From Deltaproteobacteria bacterium (GTDB lineage: Bacteria; Desulfobacterota; Desulfobacteria; Desulfobacterales; QNYZ01): a DNA stretch of 52,401 nucleotides. A model generated the notes under the pieces. That model was given only the letters and a program-made list of their open reading frames with translations, ran no database searches and had not been told where the DNA came from. Positions 16,179 to 24,914 of this stretch are shown one piece after another; within the stretch, counting starts at the first letter, position 1; every line of letters starts with the position of its first letter. The stretch is taken from assembly GCA_003973265.1 (NCBI GenBank), contig QNYZ01000077.1, forward strand, positions 1-52,401, in the 5' to 3' direction. The translations under genes were made by a program, and so were the position numbers.

Positions 16179-18515
16179 TTAGAATCCCTTAAACGGATTC
16201 GGCCCCAGATCTTCAATCAGGGCGGCAAAATCGTTTACGATCTGAGGAATTTTATCATATTCATCGATGGCGATATCAAACTGAGCTACCCGTTCATTTT
16301 CCAAAGCCAGGCTCTGCAGGGCGTCTCCGATTTTCTTCATCCGGATATTGGCCAGTTCGCTCCCTTTGATAAAGTGACACTGGTAATCGTCACCGTGCCT
16401 GCAGCCCATCAGGAAAACGCCGTCCATTCCCTGGGACAGGGCATCCTTGATCCAGATGACGTTCACCGACCCCAGACACCGGACCGGAATAAACCGTACT
16501 TCGGCAGAATAGCTCAGCCGATTCAACCCGGCCATATCGATGGCAGGATACGCATCATTTTCACAGACCAGACCGAGAATCCGCATGGGCGGATCCTCGT
16601 AATCATCTTCCGACGGGACACCGATGGTTTTTACCATCGACCCGATACTGTCGATATTGTAATCGGCAAATCCGATGATTCGCTCGGGACAGGCGCCCAT
16701 GCAGGTCCCACATCGCCGGCATCGGGCCGGGTTGGGTTTGGGGGTGCCTTTTTCGTCGTCATCCAGCGCCCCGAACGGACACTCCTCGGTGCAGCGTTTA
16801 CACTGGGTGCACCGCTGGAAAAAGAAGTCCGGAAAGGTCATGTCGCCGGATCGGGGATGAACGGACACACCGCGGTTGACCGATTCAATGCATTGAATCG
16901 CCTTTAGCGTTGCGCCGGTGGCGTCTTCCATGGATTCTTCCACGGTCATGGCCCGGCGAACCCCGCCGGCTGCATAGATACCGGTCCGCTGGGTTTCATA
17001 GGGAAAACAGATAAAATTAGAATCGGCATAATCGTCGAATAATTCGTTATCCCGAAAGCCCGGTCCCTGACGATAAGCCAGATTAATGACCGGATCATCG
17101 GCCGTTACCGGGACCATGCCGGTGCCCAGAACCACGATGTCCGCCTTGACTTTAATTTTTTCTCCCAGCAGGGTATCGTCAGCTTCCACGATCAGTCCGT
17201 TACCGTTTTTGGAAACGCTGATCACTTCGCCCTTGGTCAGGAAAATACCCGGATCCTGCTGGATACTTTTATAAAAATTTTCAGACAATCCGGGCGTGCG
17301 CATATGCTGGTAAAACACAAAAGCCTTGCCGTCGTCATAGTCCTGACGGACATACTTGGCCTGTTTTAATGCGACCAGGCTGGTGACTGCCCCGGCATAC
17401 GCAAAATCCTTATCATCCCCCTGGCCCGGACTCTGGACAAAGACGACACTTTTTGCTTCCCTGCCATCCGATGGACAGCTGATCTGGCCCTGTCTGGCAA
17501 TTTCTTCGAACTGTGAGTTGGTGACCACGTCAGGCAGCCGGCCAAACCCCAGGTGGGCAAATTCATCCTCGACCGGTTCATAGGGCCGCCATCCGGCGGC
17601 CAGAATCACGGCACCGAATTTTTCACCATCCGGGTCAAAGGTAAGGATATCATTTTTACCTTCGTTGAATTCCATATATTTATGGTGCTGGGCTTCAACG
17701 TCGAGTTCTTTGCCATTTTCATCCACCTTCATCTCTTCGGGCAGGGGAAAGGGGACATCGAAGGGAATTTTATCTCCCGGTTTTTTCAAGGTAACAATAA
17801 AATTTCCCGGCTCACCGGCAACTCGCGCAACAACCGTATCAGTACGGACCGTAATTTTGGGATTGGATTCCACCGCTGTGATCTTATCGGCCACAATGGG
17901 TTCAATCAGGGTCTCATACGGGTCGGTAATGGGAAGCTGTTTACGCCATTGAGCGGCTTTACCGCCGAGCTGCCCTTCTTTTTCAACAATCACCACATCG
18001 TAACCGGTTTTGGCCGCATCCAGGGCCGCCGACATGCCGGTGATGCCCCCGCCGATGACCAGAATTTTACGGCTCAACGTTTCCAGTTGATACGGTTCCG
18101 GCAGGTCCACCTTTTCCACCCGGACCATCCCCATTTTCAGGTAATCTTCGGCCAGCATTTGAAGGCGATCAAAATGGATGCCGTCATCGGCCTGATCTTC
18201 AGCCAATGCCGGGAATTCTTCCCGCGGGTGGGACCAAACCACCTGCTCACGCAGGTTGACCCGATCCACGATGCAGCCGCCAAACCGGAACACATCAAAA
18301 TTAACCCGCCGGGAACAGGCCGCCACAACGATCGCATTGGTTCCCTTGGCGGCAATATCTTTTTTAATGACGCCAACGCCCGCCTGGCTGCATAAGAACG
18401 GATGGGTTTGTACGGGCACGGCCTCTTCTTCGGCCACTTCGGCCAGTGCTTCCAGATCCAGCGCATCCCCAATTCCGCAACCGCTGCAGATATAAACACC
18501 ATACACTTTTTTCAT
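16179..18515 (-). CDS. qmoB: QmoB, HdrA/MvhD-like flavoprotein subunit
   Basis: The start is the ATG at 18515, with GTAGGAGG upstream; the in-frame TTG two codons earlier is less likely. The 778 residues begin with an HdrA-like cysteine segment (YICSGCG, C10 and C13). Then follow an FAD domain with VIGGGITGMSAALDAA, ferredoxin motifs CTQCKRCTEECP from about 569 and CRRCGTCMGACP from about 599, and a C-terminal MvhD-like domain from about 645 (LVCENDAYPAIDMAG, MGCRHGDDYQCHF). It thus unites in one chain the functions that the metF operon keeps as HdrA and MvhD. It sits between qmoA (11 bp gap) and qmoC. All the cysteine positions that became Sec in the other operon are Cys or other residues here. 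Confidence 0.95.
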   Translation of the reverse strand: MKKVYGVYICSGCGIGDALDLEALAEVAEEEAVPVQTHPFLCSQAGVGVIKKDIAAKGTNAIVVAACSRRVNFDVFRFGGCIVDRVNLREQVVWSHPREEFPALAEDQADDGIHFDRLQMLAEDYLKMGMVRVEKVDLPEPYQLETLSRKILVIGGGITGMSAALDAAKTGYDVVIVEKEGQLGGKAAQWRKQLPITDPYETLIEPIVADKITAVESNPKITVRTDTVVARVAGEPGNFIVTLKKPGDKIPFDVPFPLPEEMKVDENGKELDVEAQHHKYMEFNEGKNDILTFDPDGEKFGAVILAAGWRPYEPVEDEFAHLGFGRLPDVVTNSQFEEIARQGQISCPSDGREAKSVVFVQSPGQGDDKDFAYAGAVTSLVALKQAKYVRQDYDDGKAFVFYQHMRTPGLSENFYKSIQQDPGIFLTKGEVISVSKNGNGLIVEADDTLLGEKIKVKADIVVLGTGMVPVTADDPVINLAYRQGPGFRDNELFDDYADSNFICFPYETQRTGIYAAGGVRRAMTVEESMEDATGATLKAIQCIESVNRGVSVHPRSGDMTFPDFFFQRCTQCKRCTEECPFGALDDDEKGTPKPNPARCRRCGTCMGACPERIIGFADYNIDSIGSMVKTIGVPSEDDYEDPPMRILGLVCENDAYPAIDMAGLNRLSYSAEVRFIPVRCLGSVNVIWIKDALSQGMDGVFLMGCRHGDDYQCHFIKGSELANIRMKKIGDALQSLALENERVAQFDIAIDEYDKIPQIVNDFAALIEDLGPNPFKGF

Positions 18516-18526
18516 GGACAAACCTC

Positions 18527-19804
18527 CTACTTGCCTGTGAGGGTCTGGATGGCTTTCAACGCCATGCCCGTTGCATTCTGGTTGGACGATACCACGTCGG
18601 CCGGCTTATTGGCACAGCCGGTGGCCAACATGCCTCCCCCTTTCAAATCGTTGATCACGAATCCGTTCTCATTGAAGGTGAGGTCGGCCGGTAAGGGGTG
18701 ATTCACGGCAGTGGGCTGCATACCAGTGGCCAATACCACCATATCCACGGTCTGGTGAACTTTTTCACCGGTAACCGCATTCTCGGCGGTAACGGTAAGC
18801 TGGTGGGTATCGGCATTCTCCGTGACTTCCGCTACTTTTCCCTTGATGAAAAAGACGTTCTCATCTGCCTTGATGGTATCGTAAAAGCGTTCATATCGAT
18901 ATCCGGGCGCCCGGAGATCAATGTAAAAAATATAGATTTTCGCCTCTGGATAGCGGGACCGGATGTACGTGGCATGTTTGAGGGATGCCATGCAGCAGAT
19001 ATACGAACAATAGGGAAGATGATTTTCATCCCGTGACCCGGCACACTGAACAAAAGCGATACTCTCGGGAGCCTGGCTGTCCGATGGCCGCCGGATAATT
19101 CCCCGGGTCGGGCCGTTGGGCGCAGCCATCCGCTCCAGCATCATATTGGTGATAATATTTGGATATGATCCAAACCCAAGATTATCGATCCGGTTGGCAT
19201 CGTAGGGTTCCCAGCCGGTGGCCCATACCACGGCGCCGACCTTGAGATTTACGGTCCGTTCAGCCATATCCAGTTCCACGGCATCGTATCGGCATGCCTT
19301 CTTGATACGGTCAGCATCTTCGGTGCCGATTACCTGGGGCGAAATGACATATCGGGCCGGAAATGCCATGGCAAAAGGAAGATACGCCGCTCTGGTATTG
19401 TCCATTCCGAGGTTAAAATCATTGGAGACTTCCATTTTACAGGCGTCTTCGCAGGCACCGCAACAGGTGCAGTTTTCGTTGACAAAGCGGGGGCTTATTT
19501 TAACCGTGGCGTCGTAGTCTCCCGGTCCACCGTCAATTTTCTCCACTTCAGCCATGGTCAGAACGTGAATCCGGGGATTGTCCTTAATCCGGCGAAAATT
19601 GATCTCCAGTCCGCAGGTCGGGGGGCAAAGCTTGGGAAAATACTGATTTAACTGGGCAACGCGGCCGCCCAGATACGGGTTTTTTTCCACCACAAAGACG
19701 TCATACCCGACCTCGGCGGCTTCGAGAGCTGTCGTCAGGCCGCTGATCCCGCCACCCACAACCAGGATACTTTCGCTTGCAGGAGCCGTTTTTTCTGTGG
19801 TCAT
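18527..19804 (-). CDS. qmoA: QmoA, HdrA-like flavoprotein subunit
   Basis: A 425-residue HdrA-type protein. FAD motif VVGGGISGLTTALEAA (15-30), NPYLGGRVAQ, CPPTCGLEINFRRI (60-73) and one cluster motif CTCCGACEDAC (112-122) are visible, followed by QCAGSRD and CSYICCMASLKHA as in HdrA. It works with QmoB and QmoC to move electrons from the quinone pool to AprBA, the essential route for APS reduction in sulfate reducers. The ATG at 19804 follows a GGAGGA. It is separated from aprA by 253 bp with two stem-loops, so it probably has its own promoter as well as read-through. Confidence 0.95.
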   Translation of the reverse strand: MTTEKTAPASESILVVGGGISGLTTALEAAEVGYDVFVVEKNPYLGGRVAQLNQYFPKLCPPTCGLEINFRRIKDNPRIHVLTMAEVEKIDGGPGDYDATVKISPRFVNENCTCCGACEDACKMEVSNDFNLGMDNTRAAYLPFAMAFPARYVISPQVIGTEDADRIKKACRYDAVELDMAERTVNLKVGAVVWATGWEPYDANRIDNLGFGSYPNIITNMMLERMAAPNGPTRGIIRRPSDSQAPESIAFVQCAGSRDENHLPYCSYICCMASLKHATYIRSRYPEAKIYIFYIDLRAPGYRYERFYDTIKADENVFFIKGKVAEVTENADTHQLTVTAENAVTGEKVHQTVDMVVLATGMQPTAVNHPLPADLTFNENGFVINDLKGGGMLATGCANKPADVVSSNQNATGMALKAIQTLTGK

Positions 19805-19963
19805 AGATGTTCCTCCATGCCGTGAAATTTTTCGTTAACAGAATTATTTTACCGGTTATGAAATCGAATCAAACGGTATACACATGCCTGAACAGATAGC
19901 CGAATTTTCAGTGCGCCCTGTTCACGCATGTGGACACTGTTTTGGCGACCAATTAATTAAAAA

Positions 19964-19991
19964 CCTCCAGGTATCTTCCGATACCTGGAGG
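19964..19991 (-). terminator. Intrinsic terminator of aprBA
   Basis: CCTCCAGGTATC and GATACCTGGAGG form a perfect 12-bp stem with loop TTCC (plus-strand sense). On the minus strand it is followed by TTTTTAATTAATT. It lies 67 bp after the aprA stop and 160 bp before qmoA. Confidence 0.85.
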
Positions 19992-20010
19992 CGATGCGTA
20001 TGCGGCACAA

Positions 20011-20046
20011 CCGGGCACCCAAATGACGAACCACTCTGGTGCCCGG
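20011..20046 (-). repeat. Second stem-loop just downstream of aprA
   Basis: CCGGGCACC (20011-20019) pairs perfectly with GGTGCCCGG (20038-20046) around an 18-base loop. It begins 12 bp after the aprA stop codon and precedes the terminator. It has no T-run of its own, so it is probably a 3'-end stabiliser of a highly expressed mRNA. Confidence 0.55.
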
Positions 20047-20057
20047 CATCATCCTGA

Positions 20058-22037
20058 TTAATCCGGAATGATTTTGATGTAATCTTTCTTGAAAATATCC
20101 CACTCGCCTGCCTTGGGATCGTACTTCGAGTTGACGAAACAGAACCAGTTCTCGTCATCCTGTCCCGGATGGTCTGATTGATAGTAAAAGCCCGGGTACC
20201 GAGTCTCTTTACGGAACTGAATGTGACGTAAATGGGCTTCTACCGTCCAGATTCGATGGTAGATTTCCCAGGCACGCATCAGTTCGTGCAGATCGCCGGC
20301 GGCCAGTTTCTCACAGTCTTCCCGCATCGTCTGAAGCAGATCCATCACGATCTCCAGAGATTTATTGGACGTCTGGTAGAAAGTGGCGGTACCCGCACCA
20401 TACTCATGCGTCGCCTTCATGAGGCGATACATCATCCCGTTCGGTTTCAGGTAATTGGGATTGATGTCTTCCGCCGTGGTGTAATCACAATTGTCCAGAT
20501 AGGTGCGGACAGGTTTGTACACCATATCGACCAGCTCTTCATTGGACTGTGCGATGGCAGGCGTAAAATCGGCATGATCCTTGGCATATCGAACCATGGC
20601 CTTGGCAACAATTCGCCCCTCGGAGTGTGAACCGGAAGAGAATTTGTGGCCGGAGCCACCCACCCCGTCACCGGCGGTGAACAGGCCGTTAACCGTGGTC
20701 ATACGGTTGTAGACCTTACCGTTGTCTGCCTTGATTTTGTAAGCGTCCGGCACCCAGTCTAAATCCGGGCCGGAGGTCCAGAGACCACAACAGCCGGAGT
20801 GGGAACCAAGCAGATACGGTTCAGTCGGCATGACTTCGGAATTTTTCTTTTCCGGTTCGCAGTTCTGAGCGCACCACAGGTTGGCCTGGCCACAGGTCAT
20901 GTCAAGAAAATCTTCCCAGGCTTCGGCCTCAAGGTGTTTGAGTTCTTTCTTGCTCATCGTCTTGCCCAATGTGGCCAGTGCGGTGACCGTATCCATCATA
21001 ATCGGTCCACGGCCTTCTTTCATCTCAAAGAGCATCAGATGGTTCCGCAGACAGGTCGGCGTAATGGCGGCCGTCCCGTAAGGTGCATAATTTTCCAGCT
21101 CGGCTTTAGCGGCATCACTACCGGCAAAGGCTTCGCCCAGACCGTTGAGGGTTTTGGCTTTAAACAGCAGGAACCACGCCCCAACCGGACCGTAACCGTC
21201 TTTAAAACGGGCCGGGGTGAACCGGTTTTCCATCATGGTCAGTTCAGCACCCACCTTCATACACATGGTATAGGTGGAACCGGAATTCCAGACCGGATAC
21301 CAGGCGCGGCCTTTACCTTCACCGACGGACCGGGGCTGGTAGATGTTCACCGCTCCACCACAGGCCACCATCATGGTTTTACATTTAATGATATAGATCT
21401 TGTTTTCACGGACGGAAAAACCAACCGCACCGGCGATCTGGTTATCGACATTGGCATCGAGGAGCAGCTCTACGATAAAGCAGCGTTCGATGATATTGTC
21501 TTCGCCCAGGGCGAGCTTGGCGGCTTCGGCCACGATCCGTTTGTAGGATTCGCCGTTGATCATGATCTGCCATTTACCGGTACGGACCGGCGTGGCACCC
21601 TCTTTCAGGGTTCCCATCTTCTGGCCCTTCTTGCCGTCCAGGGTTTTGCCTTCCTCGTTTTTCTTCCAGACCGGCAGCCCCCATTCTTCGAACAGATGCA
21701 CGGAATCGTCCACGTGGCAACCCAGATCAAAGATCAGGTCCTCACGAACGATACCCATCAGGTCATTTCGGACCATACGTACGTAATCATCCGGCGTATT
21801 CTCGCCGATATAGGTATTGATGGCGGAAAGGCCCTGGGCCACCGCGCCGGAACGCTCCATGGCCGCTTTATCGCACAGCAGGACGCTCTGGTCGCTGCCA
21901 AGCCATTTTTTGACCTCAAACGCCGTACCACAGGCAGCCATACCGCCACCCACGATCAACACATCGACTTCGCGCTCTTCAATTTCCGGATCTCTGACGG
22001 CTTTTGTTTCGCCTTTCGGTTTGTTCGGTAATGCCAT
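20058..22037 (-). CDS. aprA: Adenylylsulfate (APS) reductase alpha subunit
   Basis: At 659 residues it has the usual AprA length. VDVLIVGGGMAACGTAFEVK (24-43) is the FAD-binding start. CGGAVNIYQPRS, PTEPYLLGSHSGCCGLWTSG and the C-terminal RKETRYPGFYYQSDHPG region are characteristic of dissimilatory AprA. The enzyme reduces APS to sulfite and AMP in the cytoplasm at its FAD, with electrons arriving through AprB from Qmo. AAGGAGGACAAC precedes the ATG. It is 74 bp downstream of aprB in the usual B-A order and ends at two stem-loops. The linkage to qmo suggests the reductive direction, which is inference. Confidence 0.97.
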   Translation of the reverse strand: MALPNKPKGETKAVRDPEIEEREVDVLIVGGGMAACGTAFEVKKWLGSDQSVLLCDKAAMERSGAVAQGLSAINTYIGENTPDDYVRMVRNDLMGIVREDLIFDLGCHVDDSVHLFEEWGLPVWKKNEEGKTLDGKKGQKMGTLKEGATPVRTGKWQIMINGESYKRIVAEAAKLALGEDNIIERCFIVELLLDANVDNQIAGAVGFSVRENKIYIIKCKTMMVACGGAVNIYQPRSVGEGKGRAWYPVWNSGSTYTMCMKVGAELTMMENRFTPARFKDGYGPVGAWFLLFKAKTLNGLGEAFAGSDAAKAELENYAPYGTAAITPTCLRNHLMLFEMKEGRGPIMMDTVTALATLGKTMSKKELKHLEAEAWEDFLDMTCGQANLWCAQNCEPEKKNSEVMPTEPYLLGSHSGCCGLWTSGPDLDWVPDAYKIKADNGKVYNRMTTVNGLFTAGDGVGGSGHKFSSGSHSEGRIVAKAMVRYAKDHADFTPAIAQSNEELVDMVYKPVRTYLDNCDYTTAEDINPNYLKPNGMMYRLMKATHEYGAGTATFYQTSNKSLEIVMDLLQTMREDCEKLAAGDLHELMRAWEIYHRIWTVEAHLRHIQFRKETRYPGFYYQSDHPGQDDENWFCFVNSKYDPKAGEWDIFKKDYIKIIPD

Positions 22038-22111
22038 ATTGTTGTCCTCCTTAAGGATGCAATTATTGTTTCCACGATGTTTCGTTTAAATTAAAGCGAA
22101 TGAAAAACCGT

Positions 22112-22549
22112 TTAGACCGTCGCCTGGGGAACCGGCATGGCATATCCGTCGGCTTCCTCGGTGCTCAGAAATTCGCTTTCCAGATCCTGTCCCTTCAAAT
22201 CGACATAGGCATTGGCCTGTCCTTCGGGAGTGGTACGGATCGGGAATTTAAAGCGTTTGATCAGGCCATTTCTGAATTTACAGGTCCACATCACATCTTC
22301 GGTGCCCAACATCGGCATAATACTGCTTCCAAGCGGCACAAAGTCGGCATACCCACGAACCTCAACCGCCTGGGTCGGGCAGATCTTTACGCAGGAAAAG
22401 CACTCCCAGCACTGGTCCGGTTCCTGATTGTACGCTTTCATGGCATTGGGGTCCAATACCATTAAATCGTTGGGGCAAATGTACATACACGCTGTTTTGT
22501 CCCCACCCTTACAACCATCACATTTTTCTTGAATGACAAAACTTGGCAT
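22112..22549 (-). CDS. aprB: APS reductase beta subunit (ferredoxin-like)
   Basis: A 145-residue iron-sulfur protein. CDGCKGGDKTACMYICP (10-26) and CWECFSCVKICP (47-58) are the two [4Fe-4S] motifs, the first with the long AprB-type spacing. The C-terminal tail, rich in acidic residues and ending MPVPQATV, is the segment that wraps around AprA in known structures. It conducts electrons from QmoABC to the FAD of AprA. An AGGAGGATC site precedes the ATG at 22549. It is the first gene of the aprBA unit, and 617 bp of non-coding DNA lie upstream. Confidence 0.96.
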   Translation of the reverse strand: MPSFVIQEKCDGCKGGDKTACMYICPNDLMVLDPNAMKAYNQEPDQCWECFSCVKICPTQAVEVRGYADFVPLGSSIMPMLGTEDVMWTCKFRNGLIKRFKFPIRTTPEGQANAYVDLKGQDLESEFLSTEEADGYAMPVPQATV

Positions 22550-23166
22550 TAATGATCCTCCTCGTTGAATCTTGCATTTAGAAAATTTCGGGTTGATTGC
22601 TCAAATCTACGTATGGCCCTCTTTCTTTTCTCAACACCTCCCTTCTCTATACCTGAATTTTAATAGTTTAGACGTCAAAAAATTCGGAGCTCCCTGTCGG
22701 ATATGATTTTCCGCCGGGCGGCCAAAATAAAACACAATCGTGATCCGTACGGTCAGCACCGTTTATCTGCAAATCGGTTTCGATCAATACGCATAAGAAC
22801 CCATGTAATACCAGATAGATATAAATAAAGACGTGAAATGTACAGATATCACTCACAGCGGCCCCTGTCAAGAAAGTTTTTCTGCCCGGATACCGATGTA
22901 TATAAATCCTGCCCACGGCCCCAATATCTTGTAATAAAAAGAGGCGTACACCCATATTTTGATTGTCACGACGGTATTTTGATTGTCACGACGGATCCCG
23001 CCGGACCGGGGCGGATGATCGGCGCCACCGGCATACCTTTTAGAAGATGCTTTTTCATAATTGCTTACCTGAATTTACCCGTTGACAATTGTATCAATAT
23101 CGCGGCAACATGACGCAGCTACCGATCATTCAACCCGTTTTATGAGGGTATATCCAATAAATCGAT
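22550..23166. other. Long gene-free region upstream of aprBA
   Basis: 617 bp, AT-rich, between the divergent aprB and the YkgJ-like gene. Short open frames on both strands lack ribosome sites and motifs. It must hold the aprBA promoter: TTGACG at about 22680 on the minus strand is a candidate -35, but no -10 box at good spacing follows, so I do not call it. A 20-bp tandem repeat is listed separately. Confidence 0.5.
22955..22994. repeat. Perfect 2 x 20-bp tandem repeat
   Basis: TATTTTGATTGTCACGACGG occurs at 22955-22974 and again at 22975-22994 without a mismatch. It lies in the long intergenic region between aprB and the plus-strand YkgJ-like gene. It could be a recent slippage duplication or a double binding site. 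Confidence 0.9.
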
Positions 23167-23910
23167 ATGATTCCGTTATCGACCAAAGATACGTTTATTT
23201 TTCATTGTCATCCGGAAATTTCATGTTTCAATGAATGCTGCCGGGATCTGAACCAGTTTCTGTATCCATACGATATCCTGAGACTGACCGGCCATTTAAA
23301 ACTGCACTCAAGCCAGTTTCTAAAACAATATACATCCTGCCATACAGGGCCATCAACCGGCCTGCCCATGATGACGCTTCGGCCACTTGCCGGCATCGAA
23401 CGGATCTGCCCGTTTGTTTCCGATGAGGGATGTACGGTCTATCCGAACCGGCCCGCCTCATGCCGCATCTATCCATTGGCAAGGGCCATTTCCCGCAACC
23501 GTCAGACCGGCCGGATCCAGGAGCGGTTCGCGCTGCTTAAAGAGCCCCATTGCCGGGGCCGGACAGGGAAAAAAGCCTGGACAGCCGGTCAATGGATGAA
23601 AAACCAGCAGCTGGACGAATATAACCGCATGAACGATCAGATGATCTCCCTGATCAGCTTAAAAAATCAGCACGCGGAGAGATCACTGAGCCGGAAGACA
23701 GCCCGAATGTTTTATCTGGCCTGTTATGATCTTGACCGATTCAGGGAACAGATCCTTTATCATGGGCTGGCAGATGACATGGAACCGTCCCCCGACACAC
23801 GGGCACGCATTACTGAAGACGACCTGTTCCTTCTTGAGTTTGGCATGAACTGGATAAAACAGGCCCTGCGTGCTGAATTGGCAGCCCAACCGACAAGGAG
23901 GGACCGATGA
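23167..23910 (+). CDS. YkgJ-like cysteine-cluster protein
   Basis: A 247-residue protein with the YkgJ (CxxCxxCC-type) pattern: SCFNECCRDLN near residue 20 and CPFVSDEGCTVYPNRPASCRIYPL in the middle. Such proteins are thought to bind zinc or an iron-sulfur cluster, and their role is unknown. The C-terminal half is helical and charged without motifs. No signal peptide is present. The stop overlaps the next start in ATGA (23907-23910), so it is translationally coupled to the SDR gene. I see no strong ribosome site ahead of the ATG at 23167. Confidence 0.75.
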   Translation: MIPLSTKDTFIFHCHPEISCFNECCRDLNQFLYPYDILRLTGHLKLHSSQFLKQYTSCHTGPSTGLPMMTLRPLAGIERICPFVSDEGCTVYPNRPASCRIYPLARAISRNRQTGRIQERFALLKEPHCRGRTGKKAWTAGQWMKNQQLDEYNRMNDQMISLISLKNQHAERSLSRKTARMFYLACYDLDRFREQILYHGLADDMEPSPDTRARITEDDLFLLEFGMNWIKQALRAELAAQPTRRDR

Positions 23911-24740
23911 CATCCGAAAAACAGGTAAAAACTGATAATCAGGTCGCCCTGGTTCTGGGCGCTATCAAGGGAATCGGCAAGGCCGTGGCCCTGTCCCTGG
24001 CAGGATCCGGTATCCGGGTGGCGGCCACTTATTTCGACTGGCAGGAAAAACTCGACCGGCTCAAACAAGACCTGGCCGCCACACAGACATCACATCTGCT
24101 GGTGGAAATTGACTTGCGTGATACAGATAAAATTGGCGGCCTGATTGACCGGGTTATCGATCGATTCGGCCGGCTGGATATCCTGATCAACAATATCGAA
24201 CGAGGCGGCTGGCCGGTGGTCCACGGACCATACGTCCGTGATCAATGGGACCTTGAGATGGCCACCACCCTCAGGGCCAAACAATGGGTCTTTAATGCGG
24301 CCCTGCCGTATCTCAAAGCATCCGGCAATGGAACCGTCGTCAACATCTCTTCCATTGCCGGTCTTGTCGGACGTTCGGGGCCGGCCAGTTACGTTTTTAA
24401 CGACGGATACGCCGCGGCCAACCGGGGAATTTCTCTGCTCACCGAGACCTGGGCCCGGTCAGGCGCCCCTGAAGTCCGGGTAAATGAAATCATGCTCGGT
24501 TTAATCCAGACCCGCCATGCAGAAAAAACCCGCGGATGGGGCTTGTTAACCGAAAATCAGAAAAACGCCCTGATTGACCATACGCTTCTGGGCCGTACCG
24601 GCACCATCGACGATGTGGTCCGGGCGGTTCGGTTTCTTCTTTTTGAGACACCGTTTATGACCGGCAGCCGCCTGCGCCTGGATGGCGGGTATGTATTGGG
24701 AGGCGAAAGGGTAGCCCCCATGCCATCGGGGGTGGTATGA
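23907..24740 (+). CDS. SDR-family protein lacking the catalytic lysine
   Basis: A 277-residue short-chain dehydrogenase fold: nucleotide loop GAIKGIG (18-24), DLRD at 69-72, NNIER in place of the NNAG motif, NISSIAG with Ser148/149, and the C-terminal FMTGSRLRLDGGYVLGG. The usual YxxxK does not exist. At the Ser-to-Tyr spacing of the family the sequence is Y162-VFN-D166, and at the spacing to the following helix it is Y168-AAA-N172. Either way Lys is absent and about six residues are inserted. It may therefore bind a nucleotide without being a normal oxidoreductase, or use altered chemistry. Co-translated with the YkgJ-like gene. Confidence 0.85.
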   Translation: MTSEKQVKTDNQVALVLGAIKGIGKAVALSLAGSGIRVAATYFDWQEKLDRLKQDLAATQTSHLLVEIDLRDTDKIGGLIDRVIDRFGRLDILINNIERGGWPVVHGPYVRDQWDLEMATTLRAKQWVFNAALPYLKASGNGTVVNISSIAGLVGRSGPASYVFNDGYAAANRGISLLTETWARSGAPEVRVNEIMLGLIQTRHAEKTRGWGLLTENQKNALIDHTLLGRTGTIDDVVRAVRFLLFETPFMTGSRLRLDGGYVLGGERVAPMPSGVV

Positions 24741-24817
24741 TACTTTTCCGTAAATAATTAACGGATAATGTAAAAAATATGTCCGTTTATTTCGAAAAAG
24801 ATCAAAAAACAAAACAC

Positions 24818-24847
24818 TTGACAGGATTTAGTTACAGTCGCTATAAA
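24818..24847 (+). promoter_or_regulatory. Sigma-70 type promoter of the nucleobase-salvage operon
   Basis: TTGACA (24818-24823) and TATAAA (24842-24847) are separated by 18 bp. Transcription would start about 60 bp before the binding-protein gene. The flanks are AT-rich. Confidence 0.75.
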
Positions 24848-24914
24848 TTTGGCAGATGGGTCTGGTCTACACGATAGCCGTCTATTCTTTTAATTAATGA
24901 AAGGAGAATCGGGG

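Noticed and set aside
22668..22955. 95-residue minus-strand open frame upstream of aprB
   Set aside because: No ribosome site or motif, AT-rich sequence; its upstream end runs into the tandem repeat.
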